Positions 23,717-35,171 of a DNA stretch of 64,000 nt are shown here, one piece after another. Source of the DNA: Trogon surrucura (taxonomy: Eukaryota; Chordata; Aves; Trogoniformes; Trogonidae); NCBI GenBank assembly GCA_020746105.1, contig CM036617.1:202761971-202825970 (forward strand), in the 5' to 3' direction. A program made the translations under genes and the position numbers. How positions within the stretch are numbered: the first letter of the stretch is position 1; the number at the start of each line of letters is the position of its first letter. The notes below the pieces were generated by a model. The model searched no databases. It was not told where the DNA came from and saw only the letters and a list, made by a program, of their open reading frames with translations.

Positions 23717-24823
23717 GTTTAATGAACGCTCTATGAGTCCCGCCAGCTCATGACCAAGGATCCTTTTTTCCCTTTGTGTCATTTGAACCCCAGCTTGTTT
23801 CAGTAGATCAGGTGCCCTGTAGATCTCCTCATGGTTAAAAAATCCAAAGCTAGACCGCTGCCACCACCCCTTTAGCCAAGTGTTAATCTGCTGCACTTTG
23901 TCAAACCTTCCACTATTTTCCCTCATAATTGAAGGAATAGAGGCAAACACAACCTGTGCGCCTGATCCTTCTAGCATCCGCCCCAGTGCCCTAAAGTCCC
24001 TTTTGATTGCTTCTGGCCGTCTCTCTACTATCTCATCATTACCGATCTGCATAACCAAAAGCGGGTAATAGTCCGTGGGTTTGACCAGACCAGGAAGCGT
24101 CTTGATAACATCCTTAACTCGGGCCCCAGGGAGGCAGCAGACTTCCCTGTGGGTCGGATCAGGGTGGCAGACAGGGCCCTCTGTTCCCCTCAGGAGGGAG
24201 TCTCCAATTACAATTACCCTCCTTTTTTTCTTAGATGAAGAAGTCCTAATGCGTGTATCCGAGCGACTCACCCTAGACAGCCCTATGGGTGAACCCTCCA
24301 CTGACTCTTCCTTGGCCTGGCTCTCATTGTCTAGAGCCCCATACCTGTTTTGCAGGGGCAACCGGGCAGGTGAGGGAGGCCGGGCAGGGATTTTCCTTCC
24401 TCTCCTGGCAGGCACCTGCTTCCACTCCTCCCTATCCTTTAGGTCCCCCCCTTTTGCCTGATGGCCAGAGGTGGGGGGATATTCAGCTCTTTGCAGAGCT
24501 TGCTGCTCGCCATTCAGGATGTGACTCCACCGATCTGTCTCTCTCTCCGACTCCCTAATGCTCCTCAGCCTTTCTACCTCCTCCTTCAGTTCAACCACCA
24601 GGCTGAGCAGATCGCTCACCTGGTCACATCGGACACAAGTGTCACTTCCACTACCCTCCATGGCCAGTGCCAGGCTCTGGCATTCTCTGCAGCCCGAGGC
24701 CTGAACACCCACATGCTTACGTGGGGCCTCTGTCTGGGTGCCCACAGTTTTCCTAACAACCATTGACCTGGTGGCAACCATAGTTGGCTCTACAATAGGA
24801 AGACTCTCCGGAAAGCTATGCAC
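23714..24823 (-). CDS. CR1 ORF1: RNA-binding / SGNH-esterase-like protein
   Basis: A 369-residue protein expected to coat the element RNA. Two Cys pairs (C45/C48 and C63/C66) may bind zinc. An acidic Leu-rich helix follows (about 70-95), probably a coiled coil for self-association, then a basic Pro/Arg-rich linker (about 135-160) and a KKKRR patch (198-202). The C-terminal half (about 203-369) is the esterase-like SGNH domain of CR1 ORF1: [11 protein letters not shown] with nucleophile S209, and QIGNDEI with N262. The last block reads [16 protein letters not shown] where CR1 relatives usually have a DGVH-type motif, so the expected Asp and His are A344 and Q347. A second Met (residue 15, [19 protein letters not shown]) may be the true start, because the conserved ORF1 sequence begins there. 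RNA binding could survive even if hydrolysis is lost. Confidence 0.92.
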   Translation of the reverse strand: MHSFPESLPIVEPTMVATRSMVVRKTVGTQTEAPRKHVGVQASGCRECQSLALAMEGSGSDTCVRCDQVSDLLSLVVELKEEVERLRSIRESERETDRWSHILNGEQQALQRAEYPPTSGHQAKGGDLKDREEWKQVPARRGRKIPARPPSPARLPLQNRYGALDNESQAKEESVEGSPIGLSRVSRSDTRIRTSSSKKKRRVIVIGDSLLRGTEGPVCHPDPTHREVCCLPGARVKDVIKTLPGLVKPTDYYPLLVMQIGNDEIVERRPEAIKRDFRALGRMLEGSGAQVVFASIPSIMRENSGRFDKVQQINTWLKGWWQRSSFGFFNHEEIYRAPDLLKQAGVQMTQREKRILGHELAGLIERSLN

Positions 24824-25100
24824 GGAATAGTTTACAGGTCTTTTAAGTACTTGCCTTTTAAAAAAGACTTACCCTTTTGTTCGGTGGGCAGGGACTAGTC
24901 CCCACCCTCCCAAAGGCTTCTTATACCCTGAGGGCAGAGTTAACAGCTGATCACCGTGTTTAAAGTCGCCGCACCGCTGAGGGTGGCTCCGCCCACGCTA
25001 TCTCGGGTGTCCGCCCTGGAGCTGCCGGTGCGGCCTCAGGTGTGGTTGCTGTAGCCGGCTTAAAAAAAGCCCCCCAAAAGCTTTTTGCCAGTCTTTTTTT
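24824..25100 (-). promoter_or_regulatory. CR1 5' UTR / internal promoter region
   Basis: The GC-rich block at about 24,960-25,045 holds many CpGs in an otherwise CpG-poor window and lies directly upstream of ORF1 on the element strand. LINE 5' regions of this kind carry the internal promoter. It contains GGTATAAGAAG-type sequence near 24,915-24,930. The left limit is set where the sequence reverts to AT-rich flank after an A/T-rich homopolymer stretch, and is approximate. Confidence 0.65.
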
Positions 25101-28100
25101 TTTGCTTAGATTCCTTCCCCAGTGCAGTCTCACCTGCTCTGAAGCTGGACTTGACAGCAAAATGGCCTGTAATGAGACTGCAGCATGAGTAAAACCACTT
25201 ACAGCAGATTTTTATCTTAGTGTAAATTAGCAATCCTGCAAGAATGTCAAATGGTCCTGTTAAGCACGTTGAGCTGGCCATGTCTGAAAATTAACTTTCT
25301 AGTCATTGCTCCAGCCCACGTGGCACTTGACAAGTGCTGAAACACTCAGGAAAGACCATGTTAATTATCACATGACTATTATTTATATCTCTATTTCTTG
25401 AAACACTATTCAGTCGTTAAAGATAGTGAAAAATGGCACCATCCAGAATGAATATGAAATGAATATTCATAACACAGCTAATTGTCACTGACATCTCAAA
25501 TTTCATTATAATTTCTGTTTTGCTTAGCACTTTCTCATGCTTGCAATAAACCCATCACTATGCAATTTAATTACTGTCTATAACAAAGTCTGGACAAAAT
25601 TACATATACACAATAGGAGTCTAAATTTCATAATCAGCAATATGGTTAGGATGTTTGGAGAGATGTTTCTTATATAGGTATAGATGTACTTTTGTAGCAT
25701 AACAGAACTTAACACGCTTAACAGAATCTCCCATTTTTTTTTAATAGTCATTGCATGTTTCGATTCACAGAAAATCTAATAATTCAAGAGTTTTAAAAAT
25801 TGTTAATGGGACTAAAATAAACTTTTCCCATCTACTGGGATATTATAATAGGCTTTATTTCTTTACACTATGCTTTTCATAATTCCTTTGAAAGTGAAAG
25901 CAGGAAAACAACTAAACAAAAAGGCTTGAAAGTGAGACATTCTAATTTTTATCAAGACAGATTATTCTTCTTGTGGGTTTATTAAGCTCTTAAATATGTA
26001 TTTGTGTTAAGCTCATTTAAGCCCATGCTTTTTGTGTAATATCACCTATTTCGCATACGCATAGACAATAAGCGACCTTAATTTAAAAATGTCTACAGAT
26101 ATAATGCCAGCTATAAAAAGCCAAAGGGAGATTATTTTAGCTTTAAAAATTGACTTGGGGAAAATTAACAAAGTGAAATAGCATATTAAATACTAGCTAC
26201 TTCAAACCATTCTGTTTCTTGCTGCAGCTAAAGAAAGAGTTACCTAGTTTAAAATATTTCTCAGACTTTAAAGAGCGCTTCCCTTACAAATGCTTACCTT
26301 TACAAACACTATAGTATGAAATGAATTAAAAAGGAGCTTTTTATTGGCAGCTGTTTAAGGCTGACATTTGTGAATGAGACACTGTGATGAGGGAGCCTGA
26401 CACAGAAAGGAAAGCAGTCATTTGGGGAGGAGAAATTATGATGGTTTGATCATGACGTATTTACTGGAGTTCCTGGGACTGTGGGTCAATGGATCCTCCT
26501 TTCTGTAAACAGGAAGAACTTGACCCTTAACTAGAGGGCAGCCAAGCCACACTGAACTGCAGGCCCAGCTGCAGAATGCCCACTGCTTTCTGTTTGTAAT
26601 AAATGTCAACTGTTATTTACAAGCTCTCTCTGTGGTAGCCCTGAGACTGGAGCATTATGCACAAGTTCTTTCAATCAGAGCAACCAAGGTGACAGAGACT
26701 GAAGCTGACAGGTCAACAACCCCATTATGCATTACAGTGACTGGCATTCTTTTTGTTTAAACCATTTTAATTTTCCTAAGAAAATATTCAGATATCTGTA
26801 AAAAAATAGCTTCTCTCAACTTCTCTTAGGTATGCTCTCATTCATTCTTTTCTTTTTTTTTTTTTTTCTGCATAAGATTTGCAGATGACAAAATGGAATG
26901 ACAAAAGAGTTGAATGCATGAGCAAGTTTTAGCCTGACTGTACATGTTAATTCCCTAAAAAGGGTAATAGCCAATATTGTGAAAATTCTTTAAAGGGAAA
27001 AAATCAGTGCAGACACTTATTATAAAACTGATGTTGTCTTTATGACTCTTAAAGGAGCCATTTGTCGAGGTTTAGGGTAGCTCACACCAGCACAACATCC
27101 ATGATTATTACAGCTTAGATTAATAGTGAATGGAAAAAAATCAATAAACAACTATATGACAAGCACATCATAGGAAGACTCTTTCTTGATGAAGAATTTT
27201 CTGGTGGCACTCAGAGGCCTAGTTAACTGCCCCTCTTGTAAGAGGGACTAACAGCTAATGACAGTATGTCAAAGAAGTTCTGCTGGAGGTCGTATTCTAT
27301 ACTTGTGACATTTAAAACAGGAATGTAGGAAAAAAAGGTGTTAATATTCTGAAAAGAATAAGTGAATTGGAAAACCACACAATCTTCAGCAGATTAATTT
27401 GTTCATCTTCATCTCTACCTGCAACCACCAGTACCCCACAAAGCAGTTAGCTGTCTGATGAAGTGTGTTTAAACATGTTAAATATAAAGACGTATTTTAA
27501 GTGAATTGAAGAATACATCTGTGAGCATTTTAAACAAGTGTTTCATTGAACTGAGTCCTCCATCATCAGCTAATCAGCTGGCAGAGAACAGCTACACTGT
27601 GGGAGTGCAGAAGTGCATGAAGCAGGGCATAAAATTCAGGTTATGGTTAAACTGCACCTGAAAATGGTGGAGTCACTGTTAATGGCATGGATTCTTCAGG
27701 TAGATCCAAGGCAAAAGAAGCAGACAAGATACCTTGAAAATTCAAGTGAACCATGGAAATTAGAAAATGTTCTCAAGTGAGAACAATCAGGATTTTAAAA
27801 CGACACATTCGCTTCATTTTTTCTTAATCTTTGTGATTGGAGATAGCTTTTCAAATGTGATCTAGTAGTAAACTGGTGTTGTGTTTTCTTCAGTTTGCAG
27901 TCAGAGAGGTCCAGGAGGAATATGAAGATATGTTTTAGAGCTTTTAAAAAACACATGAATTTTAATGCGAATCCCTAAATTTCCCTTTGGTGTGGTTGAT
28001 ACTGCTTTTCTGATTGTAGCAAATGTTGAATGAAGCTGCTATTAAGTTCTTTAGGGCACCAAACTGACAGTACTGAACTCACTACGGGAAAAAGAAATTA

Positions 28101-28301
28101 GTTGTCAGAAAAGAAATGAACAAATAAATAAATATACCACTGGAAGTCAGAGAAAATTATTTTGCAATAGTGTTATTGGAACTGCTGTGAAAAGCATGAC
28201 TTTAATCTATTTGAGAAACTCATTCAATATGAAGCCACAATTTTGACAAAAACAAAGAAGAGACAACATGAGAACAATTATATACTAGTTTATGAGATAT
28301 T
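25101..28301. other. Non-coding stretch between CR1 copies
   Basis: No gene, RNA or transposon tail recognised. Mostly AT-rich, with a more complex block at 26,340-26,760 described separately and a pyrimidine run near 26,848-26,868. Confidence 0.5.
26340..26760. other. Candidate conserved non-coding block
   Basis: Balanced base composition, long non-repetitive words and clustered AT-rich homeobox-type and octamer-like sites (for example CATTATGCATTACAG near 26,722) stand out from the A/T-run-rich flanks. No open frame spans it. Conservation cannot be seen from one sequence, so this is a texture-based guess. Confidence 0.25.
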
Positions 28302-28371
28302 ACAGGGAGGTTGGATTAAATGATCTCTAAGGTCCTTTCCAGTCTAGGCCATTCTATGATTCTATGATTCT
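28302..28371 (+). mobile_element. CR1-type 3' tail fragment
   Basis: About 70 bp: ACAGGGAGGTTGGATTAAAT, then the ATGATCTCTAAGGTCC block and ATTCTATGATTCTATGATTC. It matches the tail of the SINE at 44,545-44,613 with only about two differences, so it may be a head-less copy of that SINE or of the CR1 subfamily that donated its tail. Confidence 0.85.
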
Positions 28372-28637
28372 GTTGTATCATTAAACTGGCACAACTGTCA
28401 TGTTTGACCTCATGTGCAGAGCAGCTTTTTACAAAATGCACAAAAAAGAGAAAAAAATGTAGTACCTACAACAAACACAATGTAGCAGAAGACTATTTCA
28501 TTGCAAATTATGATCATGGAAAAGAAAAACAACAAAAGATAAGGCAGTGGTAAACCCTTCTTCCTTGTTCTACTCAATGTCTACTGGGTATTTTAGTCGA
28601 GATAGCAAAACGTCACCTCAACTGGTGATGAGATTCC

Positions 28638-28671
28638 TCTCATTCAGCTGTAGACACTGAGCTGAATGAGA
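28638..28671. repeat. Perfect 12-bp inverted repeat with 10-base loop
   Basis: TCTCATTCAGCT (28,638-28,649) and AGCTGAATGAGA (28,660-28,671) are exact reverse complements around GTAGACACTG. Confidence 0.9.
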
Positions 28672-31499
28672 TCTGACTCACAGAGTAAGATACCAAATTT
28701 AGGTATCTACATGTGAATTAGATATCCAAGCCCCCAATCTAGTCAGTAAAATGCCAGAGTTTCAGTCAGCTGTCTAAACACAGATGTCTGTTGCTTTTCC
28801 ATTTAAAATGCCTTCTTAGGCTATCTAAAAGAACTTCATGGGACTGATAGATATGACAGAGGACTTCAGGACACTTTTCTGAAGAAGAGGTAGAAGGCTA
28901 GACAGGTATACCTGAGGTAACTCTAATAACATTAAACATCCATGTAGGGACAACTGAAGAAAAGCCTTAGTCCATTTGATCAATTGAATAGCAGAGAGCT
29001 ATTCAACCTACTCCAAAAGTGAACACCTACAGCTGATCAACTGAATTGTTCCCTGAGTGCCCTTGCAGAGGGCCAGGATGAAAACAGCATTATCAATTCA
29101 ATGGTGTGCATCTTCTTTCTTCTATGCATGTATATTAAGCACTTGGTTAAAGGTTCTTCTGCAGTGCAAATGTTCTACAGATGAGCAAAGCCTTGAATTC
29201 ATTGTTAACTAAGTGAACTTTCAAAGTAGTAAATTTTACAATCTAGCAGGTAAATCATTGGGGAGAAAGAGGATTATCGTCTTCTCTTCTGAAGCCACTT
29301 TATTTGGAATACCATGCTCAAATAAAGGAACATCATTCTTAGAAACTGATTGGCAAAATGGAAGGAGTTCTTCAGAGAACAAAAGAGATTAGCAATAAAT
29401 GTTCAGTTCTTTACTTGTAAAATCACTTAAATATTCCAAAGATTTCAGTGTTCTAATTACCATGGACAAGTGATGAAAAGGAGAAATAGTATCAGCTTGC
29501 AATAGCAGAACTCCCAAGAAAAGACAGGAATTATGGCATACAGTACTCTGGGATCTAATTAGAAGCCAGAGTGTGAAAATACAGACAAGAAAAATAAAGA
29601 GAAACTTCCCAGTCAGTGACAATTTTCTAGTTATTCTGTAATCTCTGAAACGTAGAAATCCCACTCCATGGGATACTGAAACCCAAGCTTGATTTAGTAA
29701 TAGAAAATGTACTTTAGAAGAGTATCTTATATCAACAGGGAGATGGATGGGATAATCTGAAAAACTCATCTATTAGCAACACTTACTAATTTTTCTACAC
29801 TCCATTAGTTGTCAGATATTTTGTCAGAAAAGCAACTAACCTGATAAAGAAACAAGATTTGTCAAGAGAATACCAAATAATTCTTACTCAGAGCTCACAC
29901 TGGTAGGCCCTTAGCAGCACTGCCATAAATGATATGTAGCCACCAGTATTTCTGCTTAGTAGATGCTCATTGGCTAGTACTTATTTTGGACTGGCTTTAA
30001 AGTACAAGATTAAAGGCATTGAGTATTGATAACTAAATTAAAAGGGCTGGATGCCAATAGCTATAACAGTAAGTAATGAATAAAGAGCATTGCCTGCTCT
30101 GTGTCCTCTTGACCATGCAGAACAATCATTAAGAATTAAATGCCATGATTCAGTCCCCCTCCTCCTACTTCCCCAAAAGGCAATGCCTCACACACCACCA
30201 AGTATGCAGTACTCTGGGAACAAAGCCAAAAGTAGCAACTCGTTCTCTGAATGAGAACAGCTCAAAAATAGGTCTTACCCAAAAAGGAGCAGCAGGGGGA
30301 AGGGAATGACAATGATTCCTACTATTGCTTATAATGTAGGTTTTTTAATCGATGGAAATTTGTACTAAAACATCTTTTACTGTCTTTCTTAAGTTCAGGA
30401 TTTCCTCTGAGGGGCTACATTAAAAACATGTAATAAAATGATGCTGTTTTCTTTACTCTTAACTTATTCTTTCACATTTGAAATCATCTATATAATGTAG
30501 CTAGAGTGGCTTTGGTATAGGCAGGTCAGGTAAGTTACAGCAATTGATGACGTGTGAAGTTTTGAAGGAATATCTTCCACCATTTCCCTTCCCTCCTTCT
30601 CTTTTCCTCACCAATATCTGCTCCTGGCAAATAGTGAAAAAACAGTTGCATGATACCTATTACATACATACCAACTTTATATACATAGGCTGGCCTATAT
30701 GTGTATACATACACATAGACTTGCATTAACCCTTGTGGTTAAGCTGAAGAGCTATGGTGATGATTTTAGAAAGGGATCTACAGAAAACTAAAATGCAACT
30801 AAAAATATAGCCGAGGAAGAGAGACCCCACCGATGGCCTAAGTTTGTTTAGACTGGTTATACTAAAATAAGGGTACTGACTCAATTGTAATTGAAAGTAG
30901 GAACAAACTACTATAAAAAATATGTAATCCTTGCATCTCTTTTTCAGTTACTTGATTTATTCATGGTAGAATGCAACACAACTTTTGAATAACTCAGTTA
31001 TATTTTCAAAGGGTTTCTCTTTCTTTTGCTTATAATAATTTTCTGAATGTCTTAACATACATATTATCTTCCAGCTGAAAAACATTGTGTTTGGTGGTTT
31101 CTTTAGGGTTTTGTTTGTTTGTTTGTTTTTTCATTTTTAATGATGCTCAGCATGAACGTCACTTTCCTATTTACCCTGTTTTCCTATCGACCTTGATGTC
31201 AGTACAATGCTTGTGCTGGATGTGGTTAGTTAAAATTAGTTCCCTCTGTTTGCTGTGTAGCAACAGAGCATAAAATGGGGATGATATCTGAATCCTCCCA
31301 AACCAGTGGCTAATGTTTAGTTATTTTTAGATGTTACATCTCCATTGACGGCTACAAGGTAGAATGGGCTGAACACAAGGTATTGAACTCAGTGGGATTA
31401 TACTGACGATTCATTTAATTGGGTATGTTCAGCATAAAGAAAACATGAAATACTCTCCAGGCCATGGCTGGCCACACATTGGCATGCAGATGACAGAAA

Positions 31500-31990
31500 A
31501 AACTACTCTTGCAGGTGAGAGCTACAGGAATGCTGGGGAGGGCAGTCGAGGTTAGCAGAATTGAGCTGAGCAGCGATAAACAAGCTCTGAACCGTTTCAA
31601 ACTGTGGCTGAGCTCCTCCTCCAGCATCCCCTCTCCAGAGGTCTGGCACCCTCTGAAAAGGCTTCAGTATGTGACGGATGAATCAGAGAGTATTCCTTGA
31701 GGGAATTCCACTGTTGCACGGCTCCTCTTTGTCTCTTGTTCCCTCTAATTTAACACAGTGCACGCAGTTACCACATTCATATATTCAAACCCTGGATTTG
31801 CACACAAATACACATTTGCATCTGCATAATGAATACATATCCATTTTTTTAGGGTATGCTCACAGTGACTGTGGCCTTTCAATTCTGATTAAATTAGGAG
31901 GATGTGCATTACGGCTTTATATAAACTCTGTGGAACAATTCTCAGATCAACACTCTGTATTTCAACCACTAAAATACCAATGTGTTTCAG
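31500..31990. other. Candidate conserved non-coding block
   Basis: Starts GC-richer (several CpGs and GCGATAAACAAG near 31,574), then passes into a complex AT-rich part with GCATTACGGCTTTATATAAA near 31,907. No repeat and no credible reading frame. The call is inferred from composition only. Confidence 0.25.
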
Positions 31991-32655
31991 TTATTATAAG
32001 TTCTGGTGTTTTATTTTTTTTCTAATACTTCACATACTGGAATAGGGCACATCTTACATATTTGTTAGCATGAAAAAATTTTACAGTATTTATACAATGT
32101 TTAATAATATACAGTGAAGATCTGAATATTTTTCTTGACTGAGTGTAGGTTTTTTGATATCTGACTTTTAAATACCTTAGAAAGAACTGGACACTGAGCT
32201 CATGTTGCAAGCATCAAAGGGGAAAAAAAAATAAATCTCCTGAGTGCAATTTATCTTAGATAAGCATTTAAGATAGGTCAGCACATTACTAAGTGCTTAT
32301 TTCACTCTTTAAATTACAGGTAGAGGTTAGGGTGGCTATCTCAGACTCGTACATCTAAATTTTTTTTTGGTTTTGGTTACAGCAATCAGCACAAGTCCAA
32401 ATGTCCACTGTGTTTAAAAAATGTACCCCTATGCCCATCCTCCTTCGTTTTTACAGACTTCAGCACAGAATCACAGAATCTCAGGATTACAGAGTGGTTG
32501 AGGTTGGTGTGGACATCTGGAAATCTTTCAATTCAACGCTTCTGCTCAGAACAGGGTGAGCTAGAGCAGAGTGCCCAAGGTTGTGTTGTGAATATCTTGA
32601 AGAACGGAGACTCCACAACCCCATTGTGTTTGACCATTCTCAGAGTAAAAAACAA

Positions 32656-32715
32656 TAAAATAAAATAAAATAAAATAAAATAAAATAAAATAAAATAAAA
32701 TAAAATAAAATAAAA
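32656..32715 (+). repeat. (TAAAA)12 microsatellite
   Basis: Twelve perfect TAAAA units, flanked by AACAA and AAAGC, inside the CR1 fragment. Confidence 0.97.
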
Positions 32716-33231
32716 AAAGCATTTCCATTTGTGCCTATTCTGCTTTCACTGGGTACCACTGAGAAGAATCTGACTCCCTCTTCTTTATAACCTTCCCAAC
32801 AAGTACTTACAGACAGGAAAAAGATCCACCTGAGCTTTCTCATCTTCAGGCTAAATAATCCCAAACTCTCTCAGCCTCCTCTCATATGGCAGATGCTCCA
32901 AGCCCTTAACAACCTTTTTGGTCCTGTGCTGGACTTGCTCTATTAATTCCATGTTTCCCCCATACTGGCGAAACCAGCACTAGCCGAGGCACTCCTGATG
33001 TGTCCTCCCAGTGCTTAGCAGGGAGGAAGGCATCTCCTTCTTATCTGACACTCTATTTAATGCAGTCCAGGAGACTGCTGGTCTTCACCACAAGGGAGCT
33101 CTGCTGGCTCATGGACAATTTGTTGTCCATCAGGATGACCAGGCCTTATTCTGGAAAGCTGTTTTCCAGCCAGTCAGCCCCTAGCCTGTACTGGTGTATG
33201 GGGCTATTTTTCCTTGTCTGCAAAACTCTGC

Positions 33232-33262
33232 ATTTATTTATTTATTTTTGTTGTTGTTGTTG
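33232..33262 (+). repeat. Compound (ATTT)n(GTT)n microsatellite
   Basis: ATTT x4 followed by GTT-type triplets, near the 5' edge of the CR1 fragment homology. Confidence 0.9.
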
Positions 33263-34274
33263 AACTTCACAGGATTAATATTTCAACTCATTACAGCCAT
33301 CAAGAAGTTAATTAATCCAGTCCTTTAAGTCTTCCCTGCAATCAATTGGAAGAGCGAAACTGCTTCAAAGGGCAATTCATCCTTCTATTCTACCAAGCAC
33401 TGTCTGAGAGAAGGGGACACATCTCTTTTGACATGTGTGGCCAGTAACAGACTGGAGATTATTTGATATTTTCTTTTTGCTGACTTTGCTTGCTTGTTTC
33501 AGACATACACACAAAAAAATCACCCTCACTGTCCAATGCTTTCCCATCTCAAGAGAAAGCACATACTAACTCCCTACTAAATATGGTTGTGATGTTGCCC
33601 AGCTATTCTTTGATCCCTCATGTTCAAAACACAAATTCTCCTCAAAGTGGCAACTTTCCTCCTCTCTAAGGCATGTCTTTTGTTTGCTGTCTTATCTTGG
33701 TCTTCATTTAGCTTATCCACTCAAAAAGTTTTACTGTTAGTCACAATATTTTAAAAGTATTTCAGTGGCATTTTATGAATTCTATGTTGTAAATATGCAC
33801 TATTCACATATACAGTCAAACTCACTGCCTTTAATCTGCCTTGATTTTTTTCACACACATCACGTTAGGCTTGATTTTAAAGTTTGCTTCATATAAACTA
33901 CTTTTTCCATTATCCTTTCAGTGGTTTTGAGAGTTCATGTAATGGCAACTTGCAGCAAAGACAGAGAAGAACTGAAGTCAGTAGATTTAGATTTTTTTTC
34001 TGGAGTAAATGCAGAAGAAAGGGCTATTTTTATCATATGCACAAGTCATTGAATATTTGTGTTGCCATTGGCAATTTAAAGCCCAGTGACAGATTGTACA
34101 TTAAAATCATAACATGAAACTCACTTGTAATTAAAGTATATATTCTATTACAAAAAATGTACGAACTCTGTGGTGTTATCCAAAAACTGAAGAATAAATA
34201 TACAGTTGCATTAGCTAAAGGAACAGTTGGGTTAAGTAGAAATTTATATGCAAAAAAAAAAAAAGAAGGAACAA

Positions 34275-34292
34275 CTATGATTCTATGATTCT
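34275..34292 (+). repeat. Isolated CR1-type octamer remnant
   Basis: CTATGATTCTATGATTCT stands after an A-rich run with no CR1 body upstream. It is either the last scrap of a CR1 insertion or a chance short repeat. Confidence 0.4.
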
Positions 34293-34479
34293 TGCACCAA
34301 ATAGGTCCTGTAAATATTTATCTCCGAAGTGAGAAATCCCGTACTACTCATGAAAAGATGTATGCTTTCAAAACAAGATCTTTTTGTTGGAATCCTACTA
34401 CGTTAGACTCCTTCTGGAGCTTTTGTTCCCCCAAAATTTGTCACGAGAGTAGTTGTTACACAGATAGTTCCATTAGACC

Positions 34480-34920
34480 AGGTTCTGAAATTCTCATTCA
34501 TTTTTCCATCTACTCAGCAAGTGGCCTTCAATAACCCTCCAAAAAAAATGACAGCTCCCCCTCTGGCATGCCCCCTCCAGAGCTGTGACTCCTTTCGCAA
34601 AGAGGTCAGATTGTGCAATATACACTATATAATGCCAAAAGCAGACTGTTGAGATAGACCAATCATTGTAAGTCACGCATGCTTTCCTCCACCTTTTTGT
34701 CACCTTCTCCTTAATTTTTTAAGGCTGCTGGGAAGTAAACTGCCCGCTGGCATAAGTAATGCATTCTTAAGAGTCACTTTGTTGGGCTTAATTATTGCAG
34801 TGATGCAGAAGGGCTGTGCATTTGTTTTTTGTATTTTTGCTGTCCTTGGTAAAATATCATTGAAGGACGAAGCAGACAATGCAATAAATGTCACAATATT
34901 ACAGAATTTGTATAAGGCCT
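34480..34920. other. Candidate conserved non-coding block
   Basis: Complex sequence with retained CpGs and clustered motifs (TTGTGCAATA near 34,612; GGCTTAATTATTGCAG near 34,785; CAATAAATGTCACAATATT near 34,880). No repeat or frame explains it. The call rests on texture; no alignment was possible. Confidence 0.3.
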
Positions 34921-35101
34921 TAAATCCTTTTCGGAAGAAATAAAAAAGACTTTACACTTAAAAATGTAATTCTCCAAGGGAAAAAAAAAAAAACAAAACA
35001 CAAAACCCACCAAACCCTAAGAGAAGAAAATGATTGTTTGATGATATTACTAGATATTAACAGTATTTCTGCTAAACCATATCCTGAATTCTCAGGTTTA
35101 A

Positions 35102-35171
35102 GAAACAAAAACAAACAAAAAACCCCAAAAAAACAACAAACAACAAACCAAACCAAACCAACAACAAAAAA
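35102..35171 (+). repeat. A/C-rich low-complexity tract
   Basis: AAACAAACAAAAAACCCC-type words, then CAACAAACCAAACCAAACC. Similar in kind to the complement of the G/T tract at 19,787. Confidence 0.85.

Larger units (their letters stand above)
20736..25100 (-). mobile_element. Near full-length CR1 LINE with both ORFs intact
   Basis: A non-LTR retrotransposon of about 4.4 kb. In minus-strand order it has a GC/CpG-rich 5' region (25,100-24,824), ORF1 (24,823-23,714), ORF2 (23,711-20,826) and a roughly 90-bp 3' UTR ending in three ATTCTATG-type units. The length agrees with complete avian CR1 elements (about 4.5 kb); most avian copies are short 3' fragments, like the others here. No stop or frameshift interrupts about 1,330 codons, which implies recent insertion. 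The exact 5' boundary is uncertain because I see no clear target-site duplication, which CR1 often lacks. It could be expressed, but substitutions in ORF1 and ORF2 (separate entries) make its competence doubtful. Confidence 0.93.
28372..32463. other. Non-coding stretch, 4.1 kb
   Basis: No gene recognised. Contains a perfect hairpin (28,638-28,671), a (TTTG)n-like tract at 31,111-31,131, a TATACATA-rich palindromic patch near 30,677-30,719 and a candidate conserved block (31,500-31,990). Confidence 0.5.
32464..33285 (-). mobile_element. Diverged CR1 LINE fragment with a microsatellite
   Basis: The top strand opens CACAGAATCACAGAATCTCA, a degraded complement of the CR1 tail. It continues through complements of the ORF2 C-terminus (GAGACTCCACAACCCCATTG; CCCAAACTCTCTCAGCCTCC; TGGTCCTGTGCTGGACTTGC) to GTTGTTGAACTTCACAGG near 33,265. 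A (TAAAA)12 array interrupts the homology at 32,656-32,715. Stops and indels make it non-functional. Substitution load suggests an older copy. Confidence 0.85.

Noticed and set aside
20973-24766. Plus-strand ORFs of 60-155 codons across the CR1
   Set aside because: They are antisense shadows of ORF1 and ORF2, which carry the real motifs on the minus strand.
30677-30719. Overlapping AT-rich palindromes (TATACATA words)
   Set aside because: Imperfect, with inserted bases in the arms; likely simple-sequence drift in a TA/CA-rich patch.
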